Notes: generated by a model not told the origin, from the letters alone. A DNA stretch of 64,000 bases from Ustulina deusta (GCA_023159155.1 JAJNNX010000052.1:62001-126000), one strand, 5' to 3'; shown: positions 1 through 13,833, counted from the first letter of the stretch. A program made the numbers and translations.

Positions 1-1860
1 AAAATTGAAAGTACACTGCTTGCAGTGTCTGACAGTATGGCATACGATAGTAGTAGTATACATGTCTTACGCCAAAGAGGTTGTTCATTTTGCAGTCTCG
101 AGTTTTGGGGGGGAATTTACACCGAGCTGCAAGGTCTCAGCCACCATCAGGTCACAGTGGCCCAATGTTGTATCGTACCAAGTTATACCCAGATGTAGGG
201 AATCAGGGGCGAGGGCTTCGAAGGGAAGATTCTCGCCAGGAGTACGCAGTACTTACGTACCTGTCCCTAGCCTCGGCATACATATATTTGCGTGTTGTTG
301 TGCAATATGTTACCATTCTACCGTTGTGGCTGCTTTGATAGGCAATCATGATCTCTACCAGGATCGGGACACATGACGAACTCACCGTTCGAGGGCGATA
401 TTAGTAGTACGACCGTTGACTCGTTTTCGTTGGTTTCTCGGGGAGAGCGACATGCTATCGTACCTAGACGACTGTAGTGTAAACAAACGACTTACACAAC
501 AGCCATACAGCCATGCGGCTGTTCAGCATACTCTGCTCCCTCATTGCGTATTGTCCAGCTCCAATGCCAGCTACTAATGGCTTCAGCTCGCCCTCCCTGA
601 AGAAAACTATTGACTGTGTGCAGATGGCTGGATTGGCCTCGTGGAGCAGATGAGTCTTCCTCGTGGAGATAGGAAACGTACTATGTGTACGTATACATGG
701 CCATGTACTGTACATCGGGCCACCGCTGACCACCGCTCTAGCCCATCTCGCCAAGATCTAAGCGGGGCGCTAGCTTGTGCCCGATACGAGGTATACATTT
801 GTACTAGCGTGTGAACGTGCCGAGCCGGCGCTATCACCACCCAGTTCCTGGTGGAATTATACACCACGTTGCCCGCCCTAGTGAATGAAGTTATGAATTT
901 TTAGTGTGTGTACTTGGTGTGCACACCTATTCGGCTTATCAAACGTGTACCTGTAAGCGCTGGAGCTTGCGGCTTGGCACACCGTTTTCCATGATAGGGA
1001 GCCGTGAACTTTTACTACGTATTGCCAAGCACATATTTGGTGTTATCACGGTTCGATTGTGAAGGCATGATGAGATACTACATTATGGTGCACCACCAGG
1101 AAATAGACGTCGAGTTTCTTGATTCCTTCTCAGTATCGGCACATTTTCTCCTTCCTCTAACGGATACCAAGACTGAAGTGTGTTGGCATTACACAACGAA
1201 TATATACAGTATGATGCAACGCCGACAGCCTACGTCCTGGCTAATGCACAATAGTAGTAGTGTACAGGAGGCAGTGTAATGTAGGTGGATAGACAAAAAA
1301 TCCCTGCAGTGAATAGTGTCCACCATTATTACCCTCTTTGGCTAGCAAAAGAACTTGATCGCAGAGTCGACAACACCCTGGACGAGGTGTACATTCGGAT
1401 TGGGTCTCGATCCTGGATCTACGACATAGGCCCCTGCCCTGGTCTAGAGAGGTCCAGGGGGGGCTCCAGCTTGTGGGAAAACCATTGATCGCCCATAATC
1501 CTTGTAAGTGGAAGCAGAGCTGGGTTCAAGGGCTAAAAAAGTAGCGAAGCCAGACCAGGCCATTGCCAGGCATTACGACCTAGACTGTTGGATGCCGTAG
1601 TTTATTGAGTCCTTCTTGCGTGTACACCACGATTCGAGGTCTACTTTTTATAATTGTCGCTGCCGCTGAGAACAAGTTTCCTTGGGATAACATTCTCTCG
1701 ACACTTCGTCTCTTACAAATCTCGTCGGTTTCTTTATACGAAGCTGTCATCCAAACACCCCCAAACCTTCTTCACCTTCTTCAAGCTTAAGTTAAATTAG
1801 ACGAGACACCCACCGTTGATCCCTGTTGGACGACATTCGGCAAAAAACGCAAAACGCGTC
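1..1860. other. Intergenic, no gene recognised
   Basis: Mixed-composition sequence in both strands with only short, compositionally unconvincing open frames; none has a recognisable domain, signal peptide or consistent splice signals. The last 250 bp are the likely promoter and leader of the GH16 gene that starts at 1861. Confidence 0.6.
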
Positions 1861-3413
1861 ATGGAGCAAGATCTGGGCGGCAACCGCCAGCCGGCGGGAA
1901 ACACTTCTTCTTATACGTCGACTGCCAACGCAACACCTCTACGACCCGGAACACCTAATACAGATAGAAATCCCTTTGGGGATGAACGTCTCGACCCGCA
2001 AGGATCCCAACAACCAGGTGTCAACCCATTCGCATCACCCTCTGTCTCCCGTCCTACGTCAAGCTTTGGTAGTTCTAGTGCGCTTGGTAGCCAGCCGCGG
2101 GGACAACGCTATTTCCACTCTCGAAGAGTGAAGAAAGATGAGGTAGAGAAGCCATGGTTGTCAAAGGCGGACCCAAAAGAGAAATGGGTTACTATCTTGC
2201 CCATTATCGGCATATTTGTAGGACTGGCGATTTCAGCGTTTCTCATCTGGGACGGTATTCACAGCGTCGTTACGCACAAGTACTGTCTCGTCCTCGAGGA
2301 CAACTTCGAGACTTTCAACAATGACGTGTGGACCAAGGAAGTCCAAGTTGGCGGCTTTGGGTAAGTGGCACCTTTGTGTCGCTAATAACATGGTCACAAG
2401 GATCTAACACGAAGTCTTAGCAACGGCGAGTTTGAACAGACCACGAATACCGACGAGAACGTCTATGTGGAGAATGGACATTTGTTTATCAAGCCTACTC
2501 TCCAGGACGCAAATTTGATCAACAAGGACACTGTTATTAATCTCCTGCAGGATGGAACCTGTACCTCGAAGGCTTACTCGGACTGCGTTGCCGCAACCAA
2601 CACAACTGTCGGCAATGCCACCATTGTGCCACCCACCCGGTCGGGTCGCATCAACACCAAGAAAGGTGCTACCATCAAATACGGTCGCGTTGAAGTCGTA
2701 GCAAAGCTACCAGTGGGTGATTGGCTCTGGCCCGCCATCTGGATGTTGCCGGTTGATGAGACGTACGGACCTTGGCCACTTAGCGGAGAGATCGACCTTG
2801 TAGAGAGCCGTGGAAATAACCGCACCTATGCTCAAGGAGGCAACAACATCGTATCGTCCACTCTTCACTGGGGCCCCGATGTCGCCAACGTAAGTCATTT
2901 CTATATTGTCATGCAATGATGTACCCAGATGCTAACTTACCGTAGGATGCATGGTGGCGAACTAATGTCAAGCGCGAGGCTTTACATACCACATACGCGG
3001 CTGGTTTCAACACATTCGGACTAGAATGGTCTCAGAAGTATCTCTTCACCTACGTCAACTCTCGTCTACTACAAGTCTTGTACACCAACTTCGACGAATC
3101 ACTTTGGGACCGCGGTAACTTCCCTGCCGCCAACAGCAACGGCACGCGACTTGAAGATGTCTGGTCGCAAACCGGACGCGACAACACGCCCTTCGACCAA
3201 AAGTTCTACCTCATCCTCAACGTGGCCGTTGGAGGCACGAACGGATGGTTTGCAGACTCCAAGAGCGGCAAGCCTTGGCTCGATAGCAGCGCTAACGCTA
3301 AGAAGGATTTCTGGAATGCCCAGGATTCTTGGCTACCCACATGGAAGAGCCCCGCCATGGAAGTTAGCAAAGTTTCCATGTGGCAGCAATGCGACGGCAA
3401 CGAAGAGTTGTAA
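1861..3413 (+). CDS. Membrane-anchored GH16 family beta-glucanase-like protein
   Basis: Exons 1861-2360, 2421-2889 and 2946-3413 give 478 aa; the two introns (60 and 56 bp) have GTAAGT donors and TAG acceptors. The N-terminal ~105 residues are Ser/Pro/Asn-rich and cytosol-like, followed by one hydrophobic segment at about residues 109-131 and then the catalytic domain, so a type II membrane topology is inferred. The GH16 active-site signature GEIDLVESRG (E290, D292, E295; pattern ExDxxE) is intact, and the closing strand MWQQCDGNEEL is typical of fungal glucan-active GH16 enzymes. Family knowledge: hydrolysis or remodelling of beta-1,3(1,4)-glucan in the wall or periplasm. The start at 1861 is the first in-frame ATG; frames opening upstream begin at TTG. 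Exact substrate is not determinable from sequence. Confidence 0.93.
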
Positions 3414-5312
3414 AAGGGTTCTAGACCAGTTTTCCTGCTGCGCTACTTTGGTAGGGATTTTGGATGGGTCACATTTTGGCGTTTCTTTGATTCAGGATAT
3501 CATAAGGGAGTAATGGGTTCGAGACGAATAGATGGTTCATTGTGGAGTCTCTGGGTCATCACACAACTGTTAGTATATAATGGCTGAACCTGTTTTTTTC
3601 GCAGGTTTCTTTTTTACACATTTTTTCTATGTAGCGATTCAGAGGATAGATCGCGGTACTAGTCTGCGAAATGCAATACATAATCATGTTGATACCCCTG
3701 AACTCTTTATCCCGGCTCAGTTGACCCTGAAAGTCCCCTATTTTGGCCAGGTCTAACCCAAATTAGGTATGCGTGTAAGGTATTTGAGTTTGCCCCAAGT
3801 AGTGTACGGGGCAGATTGACAAGAAGTACCTACTAACTGAAAAAGTGACCTTTTTATCTAAGACTAAAGCCCTATTTAAATGGTTCTACATGTAGTTAGA
3901 GAAGCTGAAAGCTGAGTAGTTGGGTATTTTCAAGGTAAGTGCTTGGATATGGGGACCTGGCCGCCGCGGAGATTTTTCATGGTCAGCATAGGTGGGCTAC
4001 ACAGCTTTGATTACCCGACTTGGCGTCTGTTTTCTTATTTCTTCTCAGTTCAAGCCACAATCAAGTTTGAGGCCTACCTACTTGGATGTGAAAAGTTGCC
4101 AACAAGCCACGAATTAGGAGATAAAGGGGACGGAGAACGTGGAAGCCAAAGAAGCCCGTGAACGTCATGAATTAGGCAGTTGCTCCGAGGCAACTATTGG
4201 CTGTATATTGTGAAGGCGCCGGCTATCTATTTTCTAGTGGATGAGTTTAGCTGTGTGCAAATTTAGATTTCAGCTGAGCTAACGGTCTCGAACGTGCGTA
4301 CGCCTCATGTCAACAGTTCCAAACGACACCTACGCCATACTTACCAAATTTGCTCAGTGTCGACAATAGTTTACTCAACGAATACCTAGCTTATCAGCGA
4401 CCTTTCAACCCAACGATTTGATTAAGAGGCGTGATAAGCTTGGGCAAAGGATATCCGTGATGAATAGTGCTGAGGTTATTTTGATCGGTGAGCATAGGGA
4501 GGTGGGATGATGAACGTTCATGCAAAATACCGGTACCTACATACAGATTATATCGGATATCTATCTTACCCGTGTAAATCCAATAGACCACCCTTGACGA
4601 TAACTACTTCCTGTAGATCAGCACCAGGGTTGGCTATAGTGTAGAAGCGTCAAGAGACCGCCCTCACTACCTATACACCTTAAGAGCGGGGGAGCGGTAG
4701 CGGTATTCCACAACACATCATAATTCATCACGATTATAGTGGTGGTTGCTACTATATGAGATCTATATCTCGTTGTATAGGCGATGTAGCTTATCAGCCT
4801 GACTAATGATTTAGTGGTACAGTATTGCTGTTTATCTCACTCACTGGCAGCTGATAGCTGCCAAGATGCGTTGTGCACATGGCCATGATAACGGCGCTGC
4901 GTCTGCTTAACCAAAATAATCGGTACCGGGCTCGGGAAATATGTCCATGATGTTGCGTGTCACCTATGGAGATTATGAACGGCGAAAGATTCTTACCCGG
5001 CTTATCTAAGATTTGTTTGCTCGAACAATACCTAGTGTAAGATCGGGTTATCTCTGGACCGCCCACGAACTTCCCGAACCACTTATACCAAGACTTGCTG
5101 GAGATTTCCGCTTCCCTCTTTGAATTGCACGACGCAGTAGCGTCTTCCCGGTTTGTGGTTCCCAGTACCGGCCTGTCTGCCTTCGGTTGCCTTCACTAGT
5201 CCTTCTATCTGCAGTCGGTCCAGATCATGGCCATAATAGAATACCTCCTTCCCAACGTGGATGTAGACTCAGGCCCTGTCGCATTAGCAACCGACAAAAA
5301 CGGTGCTGGGCG

Positions 5313-5383
5313 AACTATCTAGTACCTAAGTTGGGTTGCGATTCCTAATAGCGCTATTGGTTTTCCCCGGCTAGCTCCTCTAC
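5313..5383 (+). repeat. Dispersed ~70-bp repeat, copy 1
   Basis: Aligns over its whole length with 16075-16140 and 16548-16613. The shared core is GATTCCT, a short variable stretch, then GCTATTGG and a GCTAG-like 3' part. This copy has a 3-bp and a 1-bp insertion relative to the others. No terminal repeats or target duplications are visible. Confidence 0.6.
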
Positions 5384-7322
5384 GGCTTCGTCGGATCCAA
5401 GCACATGTCGGTGGCGCCACCAAATCCAGGGCAACTCCCAGATTGAATCAACGGTTACTGAGCCTGGCGAAATCCGACCGAACTAGGATACAATTTCGGT
5501 TCCACGTCTAACCTCACCTGACTTAACTTAGTCGGTTATAGCGGACGTTATACTACTAGTACTATAGCTCAGCTCCGGCCCGCATAGTCCACTTGGTTAG
5601 TGTAGTACGGTACCTCACTAAGAACGTTTCTGGATTTTCTAGCGCCCGCCTCATCGACTGCTGTTGGTCGTTTTCTTCCCGATATCACGCCAAGATATTA
5701 CTAACATATGGATTAGCCCAGACCAAGCTCCTTTGTGAAATTCAGACCAGGCTCCCGCCTCGTTTAAGCATTGAGCTCCAACGAGGATTAGTGCACACTA
5801 CACGTGTACAATTATAGTGTAGGTTAGGTATTTAAACTATCGTGTGCACTACGGTAGAAACGGGTAGGACAGTCATCCCACTGCGCCACCTGTAACCTTC
5901 AACGGGAAGACACAAATTATCGCAGGCTCTCCTGTCGTAGACTTCAATTTTGGTGTCGGGGCTTTGGCTGGATGGGGAAACCTAAGAGAATCGATATAGT
6001 GCTACATATGTTGATAGTTTACCAGCCAGCGCCCAGTAATCGAATGAACGAGACATGTCGCTTAGAACACATGAATGGGCTGTCTCGCTTGTGAAGATTG
6101 GGTGACTTGAATATCCTACACGGGACCTTCTGTTGCTTCATGAGATTTTAATCTATGCCCGCATGATCATACGCAGTATACATAGAGGTATATCGTCTGT
6201 TACTTTCTATTTTTTCGAGTACCGGTAATATCAAGCCAACAACGGATGGGCGAATTTCGGAGCCTCTTCCGATCGAAAGGTCCCAGTAGATGCACAGATT
6301 AGTGGCTACTGCAGTTAAAAGCCACAGAGGGACTACGCAGCGCCTATCTCCGTTACGAGATAACTTACCGATCGCCGCATTTTCCTCTCGGAGTCGTGCC
6401 TTCGATCTACAGGCACGCAACCGCTTATTATTAGACTTATCTGATGCAGCTGAGACATTTTGCCCCCACTCCCCGAACGCACATTTTATGGTAGGGCATC
6501 CCGCGCCATCCCGCTCCCCTCCAATGGCATCCCACCAACTATACAGCAGTAGTTACCTATCGCCGTAAGATGGTGTAAAATACGAGGAGGATGAGAAGAG
6601 GACCTGGAGAACCCTCCCTGAGCTGTCAGCTAGTGTACCAAACCCTGAACCTTGAAAATGAGAGATTCTGTATCCGCGAACTCGGTACCTATGTGGGGTG
6701 TCTCAACTCTACACGAAACTACAGGACCGTCTTGTTGCGCTACTTGGTATACCTACCTTAGTGTGTCATAAAAATAAAAAAAGTCTAGCGAGTTACCATC
6801 ACTAGTGAGTGTAGAGCAGTTCTTTTGCTACTACGGATACGGGGGATCCTCTCGCTCGCCGACTGCAGGTTTGACATCGTTCATGATGGGATGTGTGTAC
6901 CCCCGCAGGAGCCCTGCCAATATTGTGTGGCCCAGCTACTCAGCTGAGATGACTACATATGTAGGTAGTCTTGTATGCGTAGTCCCTATACGAATACCTA
7001 TACGAATCAGCTGCCACGCCGCCGTCGGCCGAGGGTCGTCAAGTCCGCGATATCAACAAGCAAAGGAACAAGCAAAACATGCGATAACAGAAGAACTAAA
7101 CGTGAACTAAACATGATGTCTTGATCTGGGCCCCGACTGAATGGAAACCGCTACAGCAGATAGTCTCGATAGTTTCGTATAGTGATTTCACTAGGACATC
7201 ATCGGCCAGGTTGTGCAACTGCGTAAAAGTTCATACCCTTTGTGGTTAGATGAACCACGGAACTGGACCGAGATTTGTTTACTTCTACCCGCAGCCAATG
7301 TAGGTATATCTATTGTGCGGTA

Positions 7323-7365
7323 CCCCGGCTCCCCCCCCCTTGCCCCCTTGGCGCTTGCAGCCCCC
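7323..7365 (-). other. C-rich tract, potential G-quadruplex on minus strand
   Basis: Four C runs (4, 9, 5 and 5 bases) occur within 43 bp, giving four G runs on the minus strand. Fits a G-quadruplex pattern with one long loop; function unknown. Confidence 0.4.
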
Positions 7366-7434
7366 TTGCTTCTCGGAGTTTGAATGTGTACAACCCACCC
7401 CTGTCAGAACCCCTATCAGCGATCCTCGCAGTAT

Positions 7435-7538
7435 GTACTGTACTTCGTCGACCCTGGCATCAATCCTCGGCACCATTTACCCTTGCCTGGACTGCTACCG
7501 TAGGTCAGGCAAGTCGACCCAGGGATAATGTACAGTAC
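7435..7538. repeat. Imperfect ~104-bp inverted repeat
   Basis: Three nested complementary segments occur in the right order: GTACTGTAC (7435-7443) with GTACAGTAC (7530-7538), CCCTGG (7452-7457) with CCAGGG (7519-7524), and CTTGCCTG (7482-7489) with CAGGCAAG (7506-7513). Could be a decayed MITE or a chance hairpin. Confidence 0.45.
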
Positions 7539-8596
7539 TAGAGAGTAGATCTGTATACGGCGTACAACTGCACTGAGGCAGTACTATGCGGTGTACTGTG
7601 GCGTCGGTGCACGTTTTCGCCATTGAGGGTGGAAAAAACTCGATTGGACGCTGTTGCATGACAGAGACCTCGGTTTCCCCTGGAGCTGTACAGTATACAG
7701 TATATGACGAAAAAAGCCTACCCAAGCGTAGGGTATAGTCGTAGCAAAACTTCTAGCTTAGCTGAGAATCTCGACTTTATTCTGCATCTCTTCACTATCT
7801 AGTCTTAAGCCACGCATGCGGTCTCCATATCTATCAAGTCCCTTTCGGACAGTAGCTGCAGCGTAGCTAACTAATAGTTTCTTACCGCTCGCTTAATGTC
7901 AGCCACTTCGCCCTTTTCTCTCCTTGGCTACTCATAGCTGCTCGTACATGCGTTGCTCTGGGTCGTTATCCCGCGAACCTAGAACCGCCTGGCTATCGTC
8001 ACATTTGGCGGATGAGGCCCAGCTGAGACGCTGCTCCATTTAACCATTTTGTCCAGGCCTTCCCGGCCAACCCTTGTATCATGTAAGTCGTCTAGTCTTA
8101 AGCCGCCTCCTACCTCGCACCATACACACATCACACCCAACCTTTGCACCGGTTTTCTCTTTATCTTGCATACTTTCTCCTCTTTTTCGAAGGGTACTGC
8201 TTGCTCTTCTGCCCTCCTCACCTAGTCAACTCTAGTTCCGTCACCCGGGATTCTTGTTGTGACGTGGTCGGTCTCTCGCTTATGGGAAGGTACATTAGTC
8301 AACTCGGCTCAAGCATCGTCCAGTCCTTCATTGTCTTGCTTGTAAGTCACCCCGCTTCGCGTCTGCGCGCCATTCTCGCTGATACGGTAGTATAGAACCT
8401 TTAAGTGGTCTTATATACTTTATGTCGACATTTCCGTAGCTTCTTCACTTAGCATTTCTCGTATCAAACCCAACATTTCGGGGGGTGTTGCGGATATCCT
8501 TGTCTCAGTGACGACACCATCGTCGACGCCGAGCAGGTGGCCGCTCTTAATTCTCATCCTTACCAATTCCATATTCCAAATTAATACGTCATAATC

Positions 8597-11415
8597 ATGG
8601 GGTTTTCCAGCTACTTCAAGGCCAAGAAGCCTGAGCCCAGCACCAAACCAACGATCAAGGTTCCACCAACTGCCGAAGAGACATTCTCAGAGAAGCAGCC
8701 GCCGACTGCTATCGCCCAGAATGGGTTCGAACTTCAAGTTCCAACGCCAAATTTCGGCTCCTCGAGAAATTCCGTCACAAGTTCCATGTTCCTCGATGAT
8801 ATTAAACATGAGGTCATGGTCAACTACTTGTATCAGCAACAATGCTCTCATCTGTGGGTAGCTGACGGCTCTGGAGATGTGGAGGGTGTTTTGCTGCGCA
8901 AGGCTCGAGGAAGCTATATGGCGTGCCCTCCAAGGTTGGCTAACTCGGCTTTTGCCATGGCTTGCGCTACTCTCAATGTTCAGGTATGTTGTTTGTAATG
9001 TGCATAACGGCCATGTCGTGAATTGGCTAACTCCTCTAGTGTGCCATGACTGTCAATTCCCGTGTTATCAAGACGTTCCTGAACTGGTCACCAGATGCCG
9101 TTGACGTGCCCTTGATGAACGGTTTACGAGTTCAAATCCTACCAACTATTGAAGATTTACCTCGCGCGAGAAAGCATCAGTTCGCCGCCTTTGTGGCTTC
9201 GGAGGCTCTTCTCGTGGTATGGGACGACGATGCGCTCCACCTAGTTCAGCGTGCTCAGGCTATCGAGTCGGAGCTGATGGAGCTGGTCTGGCAGACCGGC
9301 GAGGAAGAGGAGGAAGAAACAGAGAAGAGGCAGACCATCGCGTTTGGAGAAGTCGAGATTGACGAAGAGAGTGGTCAGGTTCTGCCCGAGAAACGTCCTG
9401 TCCACATGCAGAATACCTATCTCGTATCCGTCGTTCTCGTCATCATCGTTGTCTCTCTGGGCGCAGCTGGGCGTCAACTTGCTATCGAAGTGTCTGTCGA
9501 CGGCAGCTATACGCGTTTGGCTTTGATCGCTTTGGCGCCTGTCCAGATCTTCTTCACATTGTTCTTTGCCCAAGTTATCGTCGGTTGTTTGGCCCAAATA
9601 TTTGGTCCCATTCGACAGCTCACTATCAACTCCAAGTTCTATTCAGCTAAGCCTCCCCCGAGACTGCAGAGCACAATTCTGCCGCATATTACGGTGCAGT
9701 GCCCCGTCTACAAGGAAGGTCTTAATGCCGTCATTGTTCCCACGGTACGATCCTTAAAGCAAGCTATCAGCACCTACGAATTACAAGGTGGCTCAGCCAA
9801 TGTGTTCATCAACGATGATGGTCTTCAGTTGATTTCCGAAGAAGAGCGACGTGCTCGTATCGAGTTCTATGCTGATCATTCCATCGGCTGGGTTGCTCGT
9901 CCCAAGCATGGCGAGAACGGTTTTCTGCGCCGTGGCAAATTCAAGAAGGCTTCCAACATGAACTTCGCCTTGATGATCTCATGCAAGGTAGAGGAGAAGC
10001 TCGCTCAGTACAATCGTGGACCCGAGTGGTCTCAGGCAGATGAGGCTATTGCTTACGAGAAGGCGCTTAAGGAAGTCCTCGAAACGGACGGAAGAGCCTG
10101 GGCTGACGGAAACATTCGTGTTGGTGACTACATTCTCATCAGTAAGTGACTTACCCATCCGCTTTCAAAACCGGAATAAACATACTGACGTTTTCCGCTA
10201 GTTGATTCCGATACCCGTGTTCCAGCTGACTGCCTTCTGGATGCTGTCTCTGAGATGGAGCAATCTCCCGATGTCGGCATCATGCAGTTCTCGTCCGGGG
10301 TCATGCAAGTTGTCCACACGTACTTTGAAAACGGTATCACCTTCTTCACCAACCTCATCTACAGCGCTATTCGATACACCGTCTCTAACGGCGACGTCGC
10401 ACCTTTTGTCGGCCACAACGCGATCCTTCGATGGAGTGCTATCCAGCAGGTCTCTTACGAGGACGAGGATGGTTACGAGAAATTTTGGTCCGAGTCTCAC
10501 GTGTCTGAAGATTTTGACATGTCTCTACGTCTACAGTGCAACGGCTACATCATTCGTCTCGCTGCATGGGCTGGCGAAGGCTTCAAAGAGGGTGTGTCGC
10601 TGACCGTGTATGACGAGTTGGCTCGATGGGAAAAGTACGCGTACGGTTGCAACGAACTGCTATTCCATCCCATTCGCATGTGGATCTACAAGGGTCCTTT
10701 CACACCTTTATTCCGTCGCTTCTTGTTCTCCAACATCCGGTTCACCTCGAAGATCACAGTCATTTCGTATATCGGTACATACTACGCTATCGGCGCTGCC
10801 TGGATCCTTACATCGGTCAACTACTTCTTGATGGGTTGGTTCAACGGATACCTGGACAAGTACTATCTCGACTCATGGAAGGTTTGGTTCTCCATCATCA
10901 TCGTCTTCAACGGTCTCGGAAACGTTGCCCTCGCTATCATGCGATACCGTGTTGGTGAGAGAGGTTTGTTGTACGCCATCTACGAAAACTTCAAGTGGAC
11001 ATTCCTCCTCGCCATCTTCTTGGGTGGTCTCTCTCTTCACGTCAGTCAAGCTATTCTCGCTCACATGTTCGAGATCAACATGACTTGGGGTGCCACATCT
11101 AAGGAGGCCGAGTTCTCCAACTTCTTCATCGAAGTCCCCAAGGTGCTCAAGAGTGTAAGTCAATACCATATCTTTTTATGAATTTCCATGATCGAAGACG
11201 TATACTAATATGAGATTTCCGTACAGTTCAAATACTCGATAGCATTTTCCATCCTTTTCATTGTCGCTATTGTCATCCTAGCTGTTGCGCCTTTCGTCCC
11301 TATCGATTGGCGTATCACCGATTTCGTAGCCATCCTTCCCATGGCCACCGTGGCGACAAGCCATCTCTTGCTCCCTATTGCCCTCAACCCGGCTCTCATG
11401 ACCTTCTCATGGTAA
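8597..11415 (+). CDS. Family 2 glycosyltransferase, processive polysaccharide synthase (ZtGT2/FgGT2-like)
   Basis: Exons 8597-8983, 9040-10141, 10202-11154 and 11227-11415 give 876 aa; introns are 56, 60 and 72 bp with consensus ends. A ~280-residue N-terminal cytosolic part, including an acidic Glu run, precedes two hydrophobic segments, the GT-A domain and a C-terminal membrane bundle. The processive GT2 signature is present: NDDG (D388/D389), IDSD (D498, D500), SEDFD (E599/D600) and an RW motif (R638 W639), as in chitin, cellulose and hyaluronan synthases. The layout matches the fungal type-2 glycosyltransferase reported as required for hyphal growth and surface colonisation in Zymoseptoria and Fusarium; that assignment is from memory of the family. 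It lacks the chitin synthase QRRRW form, so chitin is an unlikely product. The start is a good-context ATG (ATAATCATGG). Confidence 0.92.
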
Positions 11416-12735
11416 AACTGTCATTAGTTTACCACGGCTTAATAGCATTAATAATCATTCTCTATCCAATTCCGAGACATCGTATCATTCTCTCTTCCAC
11501 ATCTCAGTATGCGGACATCTATACACCAGTCAAGGGTACATACCTAACATATATACAATAACGTGAAGGAGTTGGGCTTTTTTTTTGGTTTATTCTAGGT
11601 CTTACGTGAATGGCCTCAAGGGTTTTATAGATCGGGCCGGAGTTTGGAGAAACGAAGTACCAGATGAGACATGTTTGTTCCATCTTTTTGGCATGGCGAC
11701 TTTTATTGTTCTTAAAGGGAAATCGACCTTGTTTGGGACAAATTGAACCGGGTTAATTTTTGGCTCGGAGGAGTAGGAAAGGATAGCAATCAGGACTTAA
11801 ATGCCCAACACAGCATCATCTTTTTTTTGCATAGCATCAAGTTAGATGATATATACCCACACTCTACTTAGATACAACATGTATATGTAATGATCATTAC
11901 CTAATGTTGCTTATGGGATATCTCTCGTGAAATGGTTTTTTTTGGCGCGGCATCTATTTGGAATCTGGCAAGGCAGAAATGAAGTCTGGCTAAAGAGGAT
12001 GAAAAAGTTGCCTAGCCTTACCTGAGATAGCTAGATAGGTCTCGAAAAATCGGCGCCAAGCTAACGATCTCATATTGTCGGTCTTTGCACGAGACATCGA
12101 GGTTATTATACCTAGGTCTGGATAAATGTTCACAATCTAAATGCCATGCTTGTAGAGTCATGGACATTTAAAAACCCCCGTGGTGAATAGGTAGATTCAT
12201 ATTCTGCAATGGGTAGGTACCGTAGAGTGTCAAAGTCTGGAGCGGGGAATTAGTGGCCAATGACCTGCCATACCAAGAGGTAAAGATACGGCATGCCCCT
12301 GAATTTCCACGTAACCTGTATCATTGTTACGCGGGCCATGCCGCCTTTGGCCTACGCTCGGACGCTATCCAGTAGCTGTCCCGTTTTGCACAAAACAAAC
12401 CAACAGTTTCATAAACATGAGTAACCGTAAATATACCGTAACGAACCAAAAACGACTTCTCGTAATAAAACGGATGCACGTGGCGCTAATCTGACTTCAC
12501 ATGCCGCATACTATGTGATCTTCATTCTTTAAAACCAAGTAGTAAGTGATACCGCGATCAAGTATAACATGGAAACATCTCAGGACGATAAAAGGCAGAT
12601 GTTTGTGACATAGCGGAACTTATTTCCAACCAACATTATCTCAGAATCCAGCCACCGAACTGAACTGTAGTAGTCGCCTGCAACATAGTCATATAACAGG
12701 CTGATGATTAGTCCAATCAGAATCCGCTAATGTTT

Positions 12736-12832
12736 GATTAAACCCTCGACATACGTGGCATTAGTGGGTAAACACATAGGAGGTAGGGAAGCGAACGAAT
12801 CAAAGAATTCCAACTCGATTAAACCCTCGACA
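12736..12832. repeat. Pair of 16-bp direct repeats
   Basis: GATTAAACCCTCGACA occurs exactly at 12736-12751 and 12817-12832, 81 bp apart. It lies about 1.05 kb upstream of the Crh gene and could be a paired regulatory site or a small duplication. Confidence 0.5.
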
Positions 12833-13833
12833 GAAACGGGCTCTTCACGGTTAAAACCCACCGTTTTGAGCGGGACGGTATCATTATGCGTAACTTAATG
12901 CAATTCCCCGCAAGGACGCTAAACTTAAATTGCCACGACAGCCAAGGTAGCGAGCGCTAGCGGAGGATTCCAACCAATCCTCATTACTATCACAGCCTAG
13001 TACCCCTTTATAAGTCCCAAATGCAGTTGTACAGTCATGGACTTAAAGGGTAGGCAGGTACATCACCACCCTTCTTTTCTTCACAGTCACACTCGTTTTA
13101 CTCGACTCCTGCATTCCTCAACCGCTCTGCGTGTTTCGAGTTGAACCAGGGTGAATTTGTTTGTCTGTTCGTCCCTCCATCTCGACACCACAAGAGAGAG
13201 GGGAATCAACAGACCCGTCATTCCTTATCTAAACCCTGCAGTTGTGTTTTGTGCCTCACATTCATTTTATCCAGACCTCGATTCGCCAGCCACGGCCTCC
13301 CGGCACTCCGGATACACTAACGAAACATCGTCGCTTTGTTCGGTTCTTCGAACACGCTGACACGCCCTCGAGGGTTGTACTAGCATCAGAGCCACAAAGA
13401 CGGATCACAGTCTATCCCACTACACTACCTATACACTCCTTACACTACACAAATAACATCGTCACTCTCTCTCGTCGACGCGACAGCATCGTGTCCTTGA
13501 AGGACCATCTGCCTGCAGTTCCTCCAACGATATACCGAATCGTACAAAATCTTGTCGAACGCCACTCATTTTCTTTTGAGGATACTCCCAACCCCCCTAC
13601 GTACTTCACGTCCGTCAATCGTCCATCTACAGGATAACGGTTCTCTCGATATTCCCGACGTCGGACTATGTACCTTGAATATCGATAATTATCGCACTCA
13701 TCCCTTGGTTTGGTAGAACATCTACCTCGCATTCACTGACCGACCCAACTGGTCATACACATCATCCACGAGCAGAGAAACGCCAACTTGTTGACTGACC
13801 ATCGACAAGCCTCGGCTTCGTGCCCCACAATAT

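Larger units (their letters stand above)
3414..8596. other. 5.2-kb gene-poor intergenic region
   Basis: No open frame here combines an ATG, length and protein-like composition. Contents I can name: one copy of a dispersed ~70-bp repeat (5313-5383), a C-rich tract (7323-7365), an imperfect hairpin (7435-7538), and from about 8100 the pyrimidine-rich probable leader of the GT2 gene. Confidence 0.6.
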
